Assembly (NCBI GenBank): GCA_024114885.1
Contig: CP099422.1
Location: forward strand, 496,001-560,000
Direction of reading: 5' to 3'
Source of the DNA: Septoria linicola
Taxonomy: Eukaryota; Ascomycota; Dothideomycetes; Mycosphaerellales; Mycosphaerellaceae
Length of the DNA: 64,000 bases
Shown here one piece after another: positions 43,373-54,196 of the stretch. How positions within the stretch are numbered: position 1 is the first letter of the stretch; each line of letters opens with the position of its first letter. The notes below the pieces were generated by a model. That model did no database searches. It saw only the letters and a list, made by a program, of their open reading frames with translations, and had not been told where the DNA came from. The translations under genes were made by a program, and so were the position numbers.

Positions 43373-43630
43373 CCTACCGATTTTGCCGTATGAGAAACCG
43401 GTACGAACAAAATACCAGCAATCTTAGATGTTACTGCTGACGCCGGGTATTGCCACGAGCGCGTCTTTAAGCATTAACTTACGCGTGGGGAGGGGTGACC
43501 CCGCGACAACGTCCGAGCTCGGAAGCTGGCATCGACATCGGCGGCTCTGTCTCTCCAGAATTTGGGGCCCTCCGGCAACACCGTCTCCAGACTCAGAGCA
43601 ATTGAGTTTATGCATAAATATGGCAATGCT
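43373..43630. other. Short divergent/convergent gap, nothing seen
   Basis: 258 bp between two minus-strand genes; promoter of the dehydrogenase and 3' region of the UvsD-like gene. Confidence 0.4.
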
Positions 43631-46087
43631 TCAGCCCAGCTCACTCATCGTAGTATCATCATCGTGTTGACTCTCGACCGCCTTCTCGGGCGCAGAGCCT
43701 CTGGTCCCGCGAGGCGTCTCAATCGCCTTCATGACAGCATCGCCATCCTCAGGTCCCAGCACATTGTCCAGAATATTGTGTGCTGCCTCTGCGGTTTCAT
43801 CCTCGATGCCTGCTTCAAAGCAAAGCTGCTCGCTGAACGCAACTCGTGTAAGACTGATGAGGAACTTGTGGTAGCCTCCGTGCACTGCATGCAGCTTTGG
43901 CACAATGTCCACGTCGTAGGTCCGCAACAAGTGGTAGAGCATTCGTACGACCATGTTGATCGATTTGATGATGAGATCGTGCGCCCGCAGCTCGTCCTCG
44001 GAGCCAGGAGATAAGCCGACAGTAGGTCGCACATGGTAGAGACGACCCATCTGAGCATCGAGGAAGCGCACAAATCTGCCAATAGCGCTTCGTTGTTGCA
44101 CCAGCAGAAGTCCTCCGTGATCTGTGTAGCACATTTCGCGAAAGACCTTCATCACTTCCAACCGCAATTCTTGAATCTCCTCGACACTGTACGGCTCTTC
44201 GTCTTTCGGCGCTTCGGGAACCTCGAAAAGCAGGTTGGTCAGTCGCTCGATAGTCGCTCGTTCAAGGTCACGCTGCTTGGTCGTGTCTCGTGAGATGACA
44301 CCGAACGTGAGCGATCCTGCAGACGTTGTGAGCATTTGCAGCACCGAGATGATTTGACTGATGGGCTGTGCTTTCCCCAGCATCTGCAGCATGAAGGCGA
44401 AGTCGATGGTGCTCCAGAAAGTCTCGATACGATCGGGAACCAGTGATGCTGCGGCACATAGGGTGTGTAAGAGCTCCATGACTCTCTGCACATCAAGTTC
44501 TTCCGCCAACTTCTCGAATGCCTCAGTACCCATGCCCTCCGCAAAAGTCGGATTCCTCAATGCCCGTGAGATAGGAACGGCGATGAAGTCGATGGTTCTG
44601 CTGCAGAGTGGAATGGCTTCTTCCAGCAGTCGTGCCTTGATAGATGCGCGCTCAGTACGTAGAATGGAGGACAGCATTTCCAGGATGAGGTAGAAGGGTG
44701 CAAAGTATTTGTCTTCGAGGCACTTCGACCAGAGCTTGAGCAGAGCTCGAGAGGTGACAAGAGGCAGGGAATCTTCACTGCCTGCAGAACGATAGGAGAT
44801 GTCGTGGATGAAGGTGGAGGAGAGAGTCTTGGCGGGTGTCGAAGGAAAGCTGTACTTAGCTAGTGATTGCACAGTTGCTTCATGACCCTCGTGCGGGCAA
44901 TGGTTCAGGATGAGCTGCATGAACATGAAGCTGGTATCCTGTTTCACTACAACTTGCTCAGGTGCAGTCGAGCCGAACGATGCCGTAGTCTGCTCGGTGC
45001 TCTCTGTTCGGAGTGGCTGCGGTGGCTGCTGCGTAAAGGACAAGGCCACAGGACTATCGTGCGCAGGCCTCTTACGCTTTGCACCAGCCTTTGGTGTTTG
45101 GTCGCCTCTGGATCTTTCCCTGTGGAAGCTTCGGCTGGGACTGGCCATTCGCACTTGATCGTCATCGAAGCCATCGCCACGGGCGCCTTTCCTGCCTTTC
45201 CGAGGAGTGCCTAATTGTGTGCTCTTCGGGCGAGCTGGGCCCGTGGCTTTCTTCGCACGCTCTGTCTCCCGTGCCAGGTCATGCTGCAAAAAGCGATTGT
45301 CGGTGTGCATCTTCTCGCGCTCCTTCCGCTGCGCCTCGAGCTCTGCTTTCGCCTTGGCCGTCTCGTCTGCGTGTAGCCTTTGCATGACGGAGATGCGAGC
45401 TTCGTACTGTTTCGTGATCTTTTCCTGGTTGCTTCGCACAATGGCGATCTCGCCTGCTTTGACACGTGCATCTTCTTTCGCCTGATGCTCCGACTGTTTC
45501 AATCTTCTCTGCTGCGCCTCGAGCTCTGCTATCCGTGCTTGCATGGCAGACAGATCCATTGATGGTCCTGCCTGGACAGACCTCACCGGCTGTGCTTGCG
45601 GCCATGGCCCAAAAGTCTGACTGCCACCCAATTCTTCATCTGCGGCGGCAAAGGCAGCAGCAGTCTCTGGATCGAGCGCGGCAGTGCTCTTGCCGTGCCT
45701 CGAGGCGGGCTGAATGACCATCGACGGCTCATCCAAGTCAATGACATCCTCATCGTCGTAGCCATAGTCGGAGGACGGTGGGTGTGGTGCACTAGCGGGC
45801 GGTGCACTGGGGACTTTGGGCCGACTCGGTCGTGATTGTGTTGGAGGACGCCATGGCAGATTCTTGTTCACACTACCCGGCCTGTTGAGGGAGGCAGCAG
45901 TGTGAGCCTGCTTCCGCAGTGGTGGCGGTGGTGGTGGTGGTGGTGGTGGTGCATGATTGTTTACGACGGAAGTGGCTCGTGTGGCCTGAGTGCTCTTGAG
46001 GACGGCGTCTTCCTCGAGCTGGCGGAGCGTGTCAGGCGGAATGGCAGCCAGGTCATCGTCGCTGAAGAAGTCGTCGTCGTCGTCCAT
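43631..46087 (-). CDS. uvsD: UvsD/Rad26-like (ATRIP homologue) checkpoint protein
   Basis: 818 aa, one exon. Regulatory partner of the ATR/Mec1/UvsB kinase in the DNA-damage checkpoint (Aspergillus UvsD, S. pombe Rad26). N-terminus: acidic MDDDDDFFSDDDLAAIPPDT, followed by a Pro tract (10 Pro; GGT-rich on the plus strand near 45920-45950), then an acidic DYGYDDEDVIDLDEPS. Coiled coil at about residues 180-280 (LSAMQARIAELEAQQRRLKQ ... LQHDLARETERAKK). The C-terminal ~400 residues form a helical domain (FMQLILNHCPHEGHEATVQS; RFVRFLDAQMGRLYHVRPTV; AEAAHNILDNVLGPEDGDAV). The gene is long and repeat-rich at the N-terminus but intact. Confidence 0.85.
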   Translation of the reverse strand: MDDDDDFFSDDDLAAIPPDTLRQLEEDAVLKSTQATRATSVVNNHAPPPPPPPPPPLRKQAHTAASLNRPGSVNKNLPWRPPTQSRPSRPKVPSAPPASAPHPPSSDYGYDDEDVIDLDEPSMVIQPASRHGKSTAALDPETAAAFAAADEELGGSQTFGPWPQAQPVRSVQAGPSMDLSAMQARIAELEAQQRRLKQSEHQAKEDARVKAGEIAIVRSNQEKITKQYEARISVMQRLHADETAKAKAELEAQRKEREKMHTDNRFLQHDLARETERAKKATGPARPKSTQLGTPRKGRKGARGDGFDDDQVRMASPSRSFHRERSRGDQTPKAGAKRKRPAHDSPVALSFTQQPPQPLRTESTEQTTASFGSTAPEQVVVKQDTSFMFMQLILNHCPHEGHEATVQSLAKYSFPSTPAKTLSSTFIHDISYRSAGSEDSLPLVTSRALLKLWSKCLEDKYFAPFYLILEMLSSILRTERASIKARLLEEAIPLCSRTIDFIAVPISRALRNPTFAEGMGTEAFEKLAEELDVQRVMELLHTLCAAASLVPDRIETFWSTIDFAFMLQMLGKAQPISQIISVLQMLTTSAGSLTFGVISRDTTKQRDLERATIERLTNLLFEVPEAPKDEEPYSVEEIQELRLEVMKVFREMCYTDHGGLLLVQQRSAIGRFVRFLDAQMGRLYHVRPTVGLSPGSEDELRAHDLIIKSINMVVRMLYHLLRTYDVDIVPKLHAVHGGYHKFLISLTRVAFSEQLCFEAGIEDETAEAAHNILDNVLGPEDGDAVMKAIETPRGTRGSAPEKAVESQHDDDTTMSELG

Positions 46088-46439
46088 CGCCGTGCTCCCG
46101 TCCAGCCATGTCCTCTGTTCTGCAGTCTACCACATGTGACGCGGTGGCCTGGTGAAATGGCAACGCGGAACCGTTTTTGTCGTTGCACAGCGAGACACGA
46201 AGTTGACACGAAAATCACGCCGACCTTCTTCCGGATAGAACTGGCTGCTTCCTTCCTTCTTACTCTGCCAACATCGTCGGAACACTGATAAGGGAGAGCA
46301 TCGTCTACGCTCATGAGACTGCTGTAATTGCTGTGTGAGAATCCAGCGCTGCTTCCCACGCCAGTATCTCAGCAACACAACATGCATGTTTTACAAACTG
46401 CGTACTTGATATACGACATTCATCCCGCTGACACCTCTC
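46088..46439. other. Intergenic, nothing seen
   Basis: About 350 bp upstream of UvsD on the minus strand; no gene recognised. Confidence 0.4.
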
Positions 46440-46988
46440 CTAGTACAGCTCTCTTCTCTGCAACGTCTCAAGCCCACGACTTCTTTTCAAACCCCGCCGA
46501 CAGTTCCTCGTCCTTACATTCTGCCACCGGGCTTCGGCCCTGCGCTCGCTCTCCTCCCAAGCTCGCTTTTGCTTTGTCGACACCTTGGAGCTCTCCAACA
46601 GTGCTTGGAGCGCATCGTGGGCGAGCTTCTGTTCTTTCTTGCGCTGCGCCTGAATTGTCTTCTGGTTACGTTTTTCTTCGTCCACGAGCTTGCAGTGTAC
46701 TCGAATCATGCACCGAGTGCCGATCTTTTGTCTTGGTTGTGGTAATGGCACTGCTCCTGGAGGTTGAGCTGATGCCGTTGCTTGAGCAGATGCTTGATCT
46801 GGCTCAACTCCTTCTGCTGGGGTCTCGCCCCATATTGTGCTGCCTTCTAAGCAGGTAGGGCATGCTGTACTGGCAGCCTCTGACGCTGCTGGTGTCGTAG
46901 TGCTACTGTGGCTAGCACTGCCGAACTTCTTCTGCACTTGTGCGCGAGCTTTGTCGATCAAGCTCACGATTTGTTCTGCTGGAGGCAT
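46440..46988 (-). CDS. Hypothetical basic coiled-coil protein
   Basis: 182-codon frame starting MPPAEQIVSLIDKARAQVQK. It has one C-x-x-C (TACPTCLEG) and a Ser/Ala/Pro-rich middle. The C-terminal half is highly charged and probably helical (VDEEKRNQKTIQAQRKKEQK; KQKRAWEESERRAEARWQN). No domain recognised. A plus-strand frame of similar length overlaps it, so it could be chance, but codon-like periodicity favours this strand. Confidence 0.4.
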   Translation of the reverse strand: MPPAEQIVSLIDKARAQVQKKFGSASHSSTTTPAASEAASTACPTCLEGSTIWGETPAEGVEPDQASAQATASAQPPGAVPLPQPRQKIGTRCMIRVHCKLVDEEKRNQKTIQAQRKKEQKLAHDALQALLESSKVSTKQKRAWEESERRAEARWQNVRTRNCRRGLKRSRGLETLQRRELY

Positions 46989-47588
46989 GTTGGCTGGCTG
47001 AATGCTGATGTCGACTTGCTTGAGTTGCTAGTGGCTGGCTTAATGCTGCCGCTGGACTGTTGATTGGAATGTCGCTTTCTTGTGGTATCTTGCTGATCTG
47101 TGGTCTTGTGCTCTGGATCGCCTCTGGTCTTGATTGAGGTGGTAGTATGGATCACGAAAAGGACGAGAATTCACTCCCCTTTAATTATTTGGACGGAATC
47201 TAGATTTTGAGGACAGTACCATGCTGACCACTCATATCACACCTTACGATTATCAGGTATCCCCCAGTGGCCCTATGCGGTACGACCTTACTTTCCAGCG
47301 ATGGAGTTGACTGGGTAGTATGTCCCAGGCCATGCGGTGTCTCGAGTACTGTTGCAACAATTGCACTGCTCGGGCTCAGACATCTGAAGGGCTACTGCGG
47401 CTCACGTTTAGCATTTGTCTCCACCTAGACTTTCTGGCCGCACACGTGGGAAAAGCATATCTCGAAGGTTCCCACCGACCAAGAAACGAATATGGTAGAT
47501 TGTGCCTGCGGCATAAGACTATACGGCTGCAGTTCAGCTGGACTTCACGAATCATTCAATCCACTTCTCGCCCTATTGTCACTTCGAG
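46989..47588. other. Intergenic, nothing seen
   Basis: 600 bp; TATA-like and A/T-rich near 47170-47210; promoter of the expansin-like gene. Confidence 0.4.
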
Positions 47589-48059
47589 ATGATCCTCCTC
47601 GCTTTGTTTACCAGTATCAGGCTCGCGGTGGCCTTGCCCTTCTCACAGAATGTTGTCGTCCGCGACCTGGACGAAAAGAGTCACCAGGGCACCGTGACAT
47701 GGCGCGAGAGCTTCGAGGGCAGTACGTGGTCGCCACTCTCACATCTCTGGTCTCTTCACTGATATTCAGACGCCTGCAATATCGGAGCGGGCGGAGCATC
47801 TGTAGCGCTCAACCCGTACACCTTCGACACTCGGACAACGGGCGGTAACGCCAACAACAATCCTCTCTGTGGACGGTCTCTTCACATCTGGAATGTCGAC
47901 ACCGGGGCAGAGACTGTTGCTACGGTCGTTGACCGTATGACGCAGGACGACGGAAACGCCATCGATGTGAGCCCAGATGTCTTCGCAGCACTCGGCCTGA
48001 GCATCGATGCTGGTCACGAAGTTGTGGGCTGGAATCTGCCAGGGGAGTTCGGATACTAG
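47589..48059 (+). CDS. Secreted expansin/RlpA-like double-psi barrel protein
   Basis: Exons 47589-47721 and 47770-48059, with a 48-nt intron (GTACGT...TTCAG), phase 1; 140 aa. The signal peptide MILLALFTSIRLAVALP is followed by the DPBB domain: HQGTVTWRESFEGNAC, PLCGRSLHIWNVDTG, ATVVDRMTQDDGNAIDVSPD, VFAALGL, and W near the end (EVVGWNLPGEFGY). The G-x-x-T-x-W/Y start, C-G, A-T-V-x-D-R and I-D-x-S-P motifs are those of expansin-like/RlpA/barwin-type proteins, which loosen walls or bind polysaccharide. The usual second Cys of the D-R-C motif is replaced by Met (DRM), leaving only two cysteines (AC, LCG). Confidence 0.75.
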
Positions 48060-48775
48060 AAGCAAAGGCATTGAGCACAAATTAGAGGGATGCCCAGCTG
48101 CACGGATTGCCTGATCGCCATTCAACACGAATAGCATTTGGACATTGATACCGTCACTGCCACCAAATCCCAGTGAAGAAGAGTATTCTGGAAGCTGTAT
48201 GCGCAGAACAAGATGTAGCACGAGGCCCGTCCTTCCCATCCTTCGTGCGATTAACGACCATTCGGACCACGCAACAACCTGAATCCGAACACCTCGTGGC
48301 AACACTTTCTTATGGAGAATTCGGACAATTGCCGGCAGAATAGTCACATCCCTACCAATAAATTAGTTAGACTCGCACGATGCAAGCTTGGCAAGCCAGC
48401 GACTAGTTAGGCTACAATCGACTTCACCTTTCCAGGTTGACTTGCGTGTGGAGATGCTAGTGCTCACTGGCGTGGTTTTGACACAACATCTCGGCACTTT
48501 CGAGAATGAATGGTCCAGCCAGGTCTCTACGAAGCCATAACTAACTAAGCCCAGAATCCGTACAGTAACGAGTGTTGACTCCGCGAATGTGCCGTGATTA
48601 GAAGTACAAGTAGTGTCAAGGTTCCTTGTTGACTGTGATACTCCTGGTCGCTCATCTACAATCGCTCAACCTAGACTTCCTTCTCATTGATCGCCATCCT
48701 CTCGAACGGACCAACACCACAACATCCAAGTGGATTACTCACATACATCAGTTCACATCGACGCAATCGACCAAT
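48060..48775. other. Intergenic, nothing seen
   Basis: 716 bp; a minus-strand frame at 47766-48347 is antisense to the expansin-like gene and is a shadow. Confidence 0.45.
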
Positions 48776-49243
48776 ATGCAACCAACAACTCTCTTCGCGC
48801 TCCTTCTAGGGGTATCTGCCAGCCTGGTAGCAGCCGCACCAGCAGCAGAAGCCGAAGCCTCCTTTTTCGATGGCCTAAAAGACTTCGGAAATGACCTAAA
48901 AGACTTCGGAAAGAACCTATATGATCAGGCTTCAGGCAAGAACACACTCGCCGAAGGTCAAGCCTTCTGCAACAGCGGGTGGGGTGGAAGTGGTGCGTGC
49001 GACGCCGCGGGCTATTGGACCTTTTGCTGCAAGGATAAGAAAGCAGGAGCATACGTTAACAAGAAGGTAAGGTCAAAGTCCGCTCTTGCGCTTACACTGA
49101 TGAGTGGAGGTGTGCTTGCTTGTATGTGACCGCTTTACTGACACGAGCGCGAATGGCAGACGCCTGCAGGGTACGATGATGGTGGCAAGGGCTTGGACCC
49201 ACAGTCGTGTGATGGCGATGGAATTATCATGTGTTCGAAGTAG
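48776..49243 (+). CDS. Secreted protein with internal duplication, 124 aa
   Basis: Exons 48776-49066 and 49160-49243, with a 93-nt GTAAGG...GGCAG intron, phase 0. The signal peptide MQPTTLFALLLGVSASLVAA is followed by an acidic pro-like segment, an imperfect direct repeat of six residues (DFGNDLKDFGKNL, from CTAAAAGACTTCGGAAA twice), then a Cys module AFCNSGWGGSGACDAAGYWT, FCCKDKK and, in exon 2, PQSCDGDGIIMCSK. Six cysteines in total, so three disulfides are possible. The pattern resembles small fungal effectors or hydrophilic killer-like proteins, but I do not recognise the family. Confidence 0.7.
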
Positions 49244-49839
49244 AATGGTAGCAGAGTGGTACTGGGAACTGTATGTTATATCAGACTGCTGGTGGAATAC
49301 CCATTCGGACTCAAAGTCATGCCGTTCCAGAGCGGAGGCGCTTCTTCCTCTCACTCCTAGCTCAAAATCTGCAACAAGCTTCACTTCACTTCTGGACAAA
49401 CGGCGACCAACTTCTGGTCCGATGATACCTGGCGGCAGATCCAAGGTGTGGGTCACAAGCGATGTTTGACGAGGCCAGTATTTGAGCAAGGTCCATGTCA
49501 CTGTGTGCAGCATATTGCCCGGCTTTCCGCGTACGATGCTGAGTCGGCTTAGTAAAGAGTGCTGCTACGTGAAGCTTCCAAGTGGAGAAGTCTCAGCTTG
49601 ACAACTCGGTGATAGAATGTGGTTTGAATGCTGACACTTGATGCATGACATATAGAGACACAGAAAACATCGCTGAACGAGTATGCAGCTAGGCTACTCT
49701 CTCTTTCTTCAGATCACAGTCACTGAACCCTACCAGCTTCTGTATCGACCCATTGAGCTGCCTTTTGTCCGCGCAACGGTAACTTTCCTGTGGAACAAAA
49801 TACACACATTAGCAAGTCAAGTTTCCCCATAAGCCGAGA
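49244..49839. other. Intergenic or 3' exon space
   Basis: About 600 bp. Part of it (49692-49790, minus) is an open exon-like stretch that would be the alternative last exon of the giant gene at 49840 if its GTGAGT (around 49870) is used as a donor. Otherwise nothing is seen. Confidence 0.4.
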
Positions 49840-52800
49840 CTAGGTCACTGCAATCGGATTGAATGTACTCACCGTCACTTTCGCCTTCACCACTCCCGGC
49901 GTATCATTCGGCTTGAATCCCCAAATCGCAAACGTAAGATCCTCATTGACTCGCAAAGGACTCAGTCTGGTGGTGCTTCGCGGTATCAAGGTGAAAAGCA
50001 CCCTCTCAGGTTTGATAGCTTGGCTGGTATGCACATTCCACTTCTGGTTGTTGAGCATACTTCCTCCAGGTCCATCATACTTGCGCATCAATTGGTTTGC
50101 GTTGCCTCCTAGCTCGAACTCGACTTCGATGCTGAACATCTGTAGTTTGTGCTCTGTGTCTTGTCCAGTCCTGGTGGGGATGATGCGGACGATGAGGTCC
50201 ATGGGTATGCCGAATTGCTTGTGAGAGGGAGCGTAGATGGGGACTGGATTCGTAGTTCCGGGGGTGGGGTTGGAGGTTATACCGAGCACGAAAGCGTCTG
50301 ATATCCATTGTGTTGGGATGGGAGATCTGAGAGGTAGGCTGTTGGCTGGGAGAGATGTGCGCTCGGACTCGGGGAACTTGAAGTTGCCCTTCTCCCAGTC
50401 GCTCGGAGGACGGATAGGGCGTTTGATAGGAGGCGATGGTGGAGGAGGAGCAACTATCTTGGAAGGGTTGGGAGGAGGCTTGGGCTTCGGTCGTGTATCT
50501 ACTGGTGGGTCCTCGGCGGGCACGAGTTTCCATTTGGCTCTGTCTGCATCGGCATCCTGAGCTACGCGGATCAAGCGCGGACTCACAGTCGTGTCAGGCG
50601 GTCTCGAAGTGGTATCGGCACTGCTACTCGATGGCGCTTCGGGGAGCTTGATGTTCATGACAGAGACGAAGGAGTTGAGAATCACTGCCGTGACCGCGGA
50701 AGAGGGAGTATTGTCAACGAAATAATCGGTCGGTTCTCCAGCCTTGTTCTTCCGCTTCATTTGACTTTGAAGCACATCGATACAAGACTGCGCAAATGCT
50801 GGAAAGACGAGCATGTTGGTCTTGTTGTCGAAGATCTGTTTCTGCGACACAAAGGTAGCAGTCTCTTCCGTGTTGTCCTTTTGCAACATTGGACCACCAT
50901 TCTGCTTCCACTTGATGATGCATAGTGAGTCGTAGATCTCTCCTGCGACGTCGTTCACGGGATTTTTCGTGTAGACTGTTCGATACTGCATTTGCACGTA
51001 TTCAGGGTTGGTGCTGGACCCGAGACGGAAACATTGCTGGTGCGGCGGCTGGCAGATAGTTATATTTGTCCGCTTTGAGCCATCGCCATGGTCATTGTTC
51101 CAATGTGCTTGACCAGGAGTTCGGTCGAACAAGCATAACAGCGTATCTTTCTCCAAACAGTCGAGGCGAACAGTCTCCATACGATTGCCGCCCATCTCTT
51201 CCGCCGTACGCCAGGGTGCGTGAACTTCGAGGTTGGGGAATGCTTTCACCACGCCAGAGCGAAGGAAGAAGCCAAAGGTCGGTATTTGAGGCAAGTAATT
51301 CATGTTGCCTTCTCCTAATGGTGTCTCGAAGTATCTGTTCAATTGTCGCTTGAATGCCTGTCGAACGATGTCGTCCTCCTGATCGAGATGGTTGCCTATA
51401 CTGAGCGCGCCGTCTATAAAGGCATCGAACCAGTTCGTATCGATGTAAAAGAAGCGGATGGAGTCTTGTGGCAGGTGAGCAGGATCGCTTATCATATAGT
51501 GCGCAGGTATATTGTGCAAGCTTAGTTTGTCCAAGATCCACGACTGAACAATTTGCCAATCTGGCGAGGCCGGAATGTTGATCTCGTTGAATGGGATGAA
51601 TACTTCGGGGCCATTACCATTCGTACTACCTGTGGGAATCGCAGCAGCCACACTGCTAGCGACAGTCACCACTTTCTGCTGCAGGACGATCCTTTCTTTC
51701 TCAGGAGCCTTAAAGGCACTCACTGGCTTTGATAGCTGGTCTTCCGCTGACATCGGTTTCTGCAGCATGATCTCGGGTGCTGGGTTGACAAGCTTGTTTA
51801 CCCTGTTCGCTGTGGGCAGGGCGTTATCGCCAGCTTTGACGTCCCCAAGCTGTGCGAGTGATGTTATACTCGTCATCATGGTGCTCAGCGCTGCAGCCTT
51901 GCCTTTGACAAGCCTAGCGCCTACAATATCTTTCTTGGCATCGCGCGCAGCTTTCGTGATTACTGCGCCTCGCAGTCGTATGAGCGACGCTGTGAAGGCC
52001 TGGTCCGCGATGCCAAGAGTGCGACCGAGTTGCCATGCAGCAGAGTATGTGATGTCCACGATGCCCAGATTGGGATCCAGTATTTGGTAGTCAGAGGAAA
52101 AGTTCGACTGGAGAGGCCACCAGCCATCATCTTTTCTAGTCTTGATTGGAGGCACATATGTTGGTGAAAGAGGGCTACGATAGAGAGCCACTGTCTGCTC
52201 TCCAGTCTGCAGAAGATATCTTTGCAGTGAGTAGCCATCATGTAATCGACTCGCAAGTCGAAAGTTCACGGAGGTTCTCTGGGCAAGCGGGACAGCATCA
52301 AGCACTTTGCTTATGCTTCCAGTCACTGTGGTTGGAGTTGCTGATTGTAATCCTGCTGCATTCCTGATGGCGTTGTCAGGTGCTCTCAACCAGCACTCTC
52401 CTCCGTCCTGTATGGTATGACCAATGCCTCGCATGGTGTCAACGAAGTTTACTGTTTCGGGCGGCAGGCATAAGTAAGTCCATGCGTGGAGAGAGATCAT
52501 GGCTATCCATTTATTCTGAGCCAGATTTCGATCCAGAGGGATCCTCAAATTGTCCTCGATGTCCATGATAGAGACAAGATGAACGATTACTGGCTTTGCT
52601 GAAGTGATATCCAGCGGTCCGGTGCGATGAGCATGCACTATGGAGTAGAGACCTTTATCAGGCAAGTCAAGTCCCGCCATTGCGATTTGGTTGACGTTCC
52701 TCACATGAGACAGATACTTATATCGTGACAAGTCCGGTGTGCCATCTAATCCACCAGACGCATGGGGTGAAGGAGCAGTGCCGTCGAGGTTGTAAGTGCA

Positions 52801-53750
52801 GACATGGCTCTCGAAGACGTCGCGGCGCACGAACACGACATTGACCTGCTCATCTCGGTCGATTGGTTCTGCTTCATCATTATCGAAATGAGGTATCGTG
52901 ACCTTGGCGTTGACTGGCGCTGACTGGCTTGAGCTTGCCTTTGGCCAGCCTCCCATCTCCAGGTACTCGCCCATCGCGAGCTTGACTGCGAAAGTGGCCT
53001 TGTCTTGCTCGCGACCCACGGGTGGAGGACTGCTGTGACTAGAAATCTGGACAGTATCCGGGAACAGACCGGCCTGACTTACGCCCTTCAACTCCGGCTC
53101 AGTGAGTCTGATTTCCTCTTCAGCGAATGTCCAAAGAGCTACCCAGGGTACTTTGCTACGAGATCGAAGTTCTGGATGGTCCGGAATGTGGTCACGCTTT
53201 TGGTCCTCCTCGTCCTGCCGAGGAGAGCCTTCATTTTGCCAGGGAAAGTGGACATCTTCAAATACCATGTGTGGAAGAACATTGTTATGGTCAGCTAGTC
53301 CTTGCGGTGGATAGACTTGATGAATGATCCCTGGCGGTAAATTGAATCTAGGCACGTTCACGTTGAACTGCTGTCTGCTCTTCACAGTCGCGGTTTGCGA
53401 CGACACTAATTTGTCCCAGACATCTTGTGGAGTGTTGGAAGGCCGGGATGGAGGAATGTCCGGGTGCCTCAATTCGTGATCAACATTAATCTCGTACTTG
53501 CCGCCTTGGAGCCCTCTGTGACTCGATCAGCTGAAGTTTGCAGAGCTGAGTGAATGGTGCTACTCTACGGCTCGTAGTATGAGTACAACTGTGCAAAGCC
53601 AGGATCGATTTCTCCAATAGCGTCAGGTCCAATATTATCGCCAACGCTGGCAGTTGATACAGCGAGTGAGGCAGCTTCGATCGTTGGTTGATCCTGGTTG
53701 CGCTTGAGGTGTCGAAACACTCTGGCTCTTGGCTTTGTACCAGTCGCCAT
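49840..53750 (-). CDS. Giant protein B of unknown function, ~1285 aa
   Basis: Exon 1 53750-53569 (MATGTKPRARVFRHLKRNQD ... IDPGFAQLYSYYEP) and exon 2 53515-49840, joined by a 53-nt intron in phase (YYEP-GLQGGKYEINVD). No signal peptide or TM segment. Exon 2 is a long, mosaic, likely multi-domain protein: PPGIIHQVYPPQGLADHNNV; SVNFRLASRLHDGYSLQRYL; a helical part; then WQIVQSWILDKLSLHNIPAH and PQDSIRFFYIDTNWFDAFID-GALSIG. A Pro-rich linker (DTRPKPKPPPNPSK) precedes a C-terminal beta-rich region ending AKVTVSTFNPIAVT. The block 'L-P-x-x-S-I-R-F-F-Y-x-D-x-N-W-x-D-A-x-x-D-G-A-x-S-x-G' recalls uncharacterised large bacterial proteins (my memory, unverified). Partner of giant A (55259-59545) and of the MBL gene by position. 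Confidence 0.75.
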
Positions 53751-53987
53751 TATCTTGCAGCTGTAGCAGGATGCATCATCTCATGAGGTAGTATCGTGAA
53801 GGGCACAGTCAACACCAGCACACAAGTCTGTCCAGCACGACCTAGTCAGCGCTTGACATTGTGTGAGCTAGAACAGCTCGCTGGCGCCACCAGCTTGTCA
53901 CAACGTGTGCACAGTCTCTGCAATAAGCTAAGAGCTATACAGAGATGCGCCAAATATTGTTATGGCGTTGTCATAGCTTCCGCACAA

Positions 53988-54021
53988 AAGCCACCACGTG
54001 CCGTTATGCACGTGGTGGCTT
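53988..54021. promoter_or_regulatory. Perfect 14-bp inverted repeat with two CACGTG sites
   Basis: Arms AAGCCACCACGTGC (53988-54001) and GCACGTGGTGGCTT (54008-54021) are perfectly complementary around a 6-nt loop (CGTTAT). Each arm holds CACGTG, an E-box/bHLH-type site. It lies between the start codons of giant B (minus) and the four-TM gene (plus), so it is well placed to control both. Confidence 0.6.
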
Positions 54022-54196
54022 AGCTGAAACAGCTCTCCTGCAGCCACCTACGGCCGCTACGAAATGCATGCCCGAAGTCAAAATAGCAGTGGTGTGATGA
54101 ACATTGACTCTTTGAAGCACGATTGTCCAAAACCCATCGCTGTTTGCAATCCCATAGCAGCTGGAGAAGAAACCGTACGACACGACATAGAGCACG

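Noticed and set aside
45836..46288. Trp-rich frame from GGTGGTGG
   Set aside because: Antisense of the UvsD poly-Pro tract.
47766..48347. 193-codon minus frame
   Set aside because: Antisense to the expansin-like gene; no domain.
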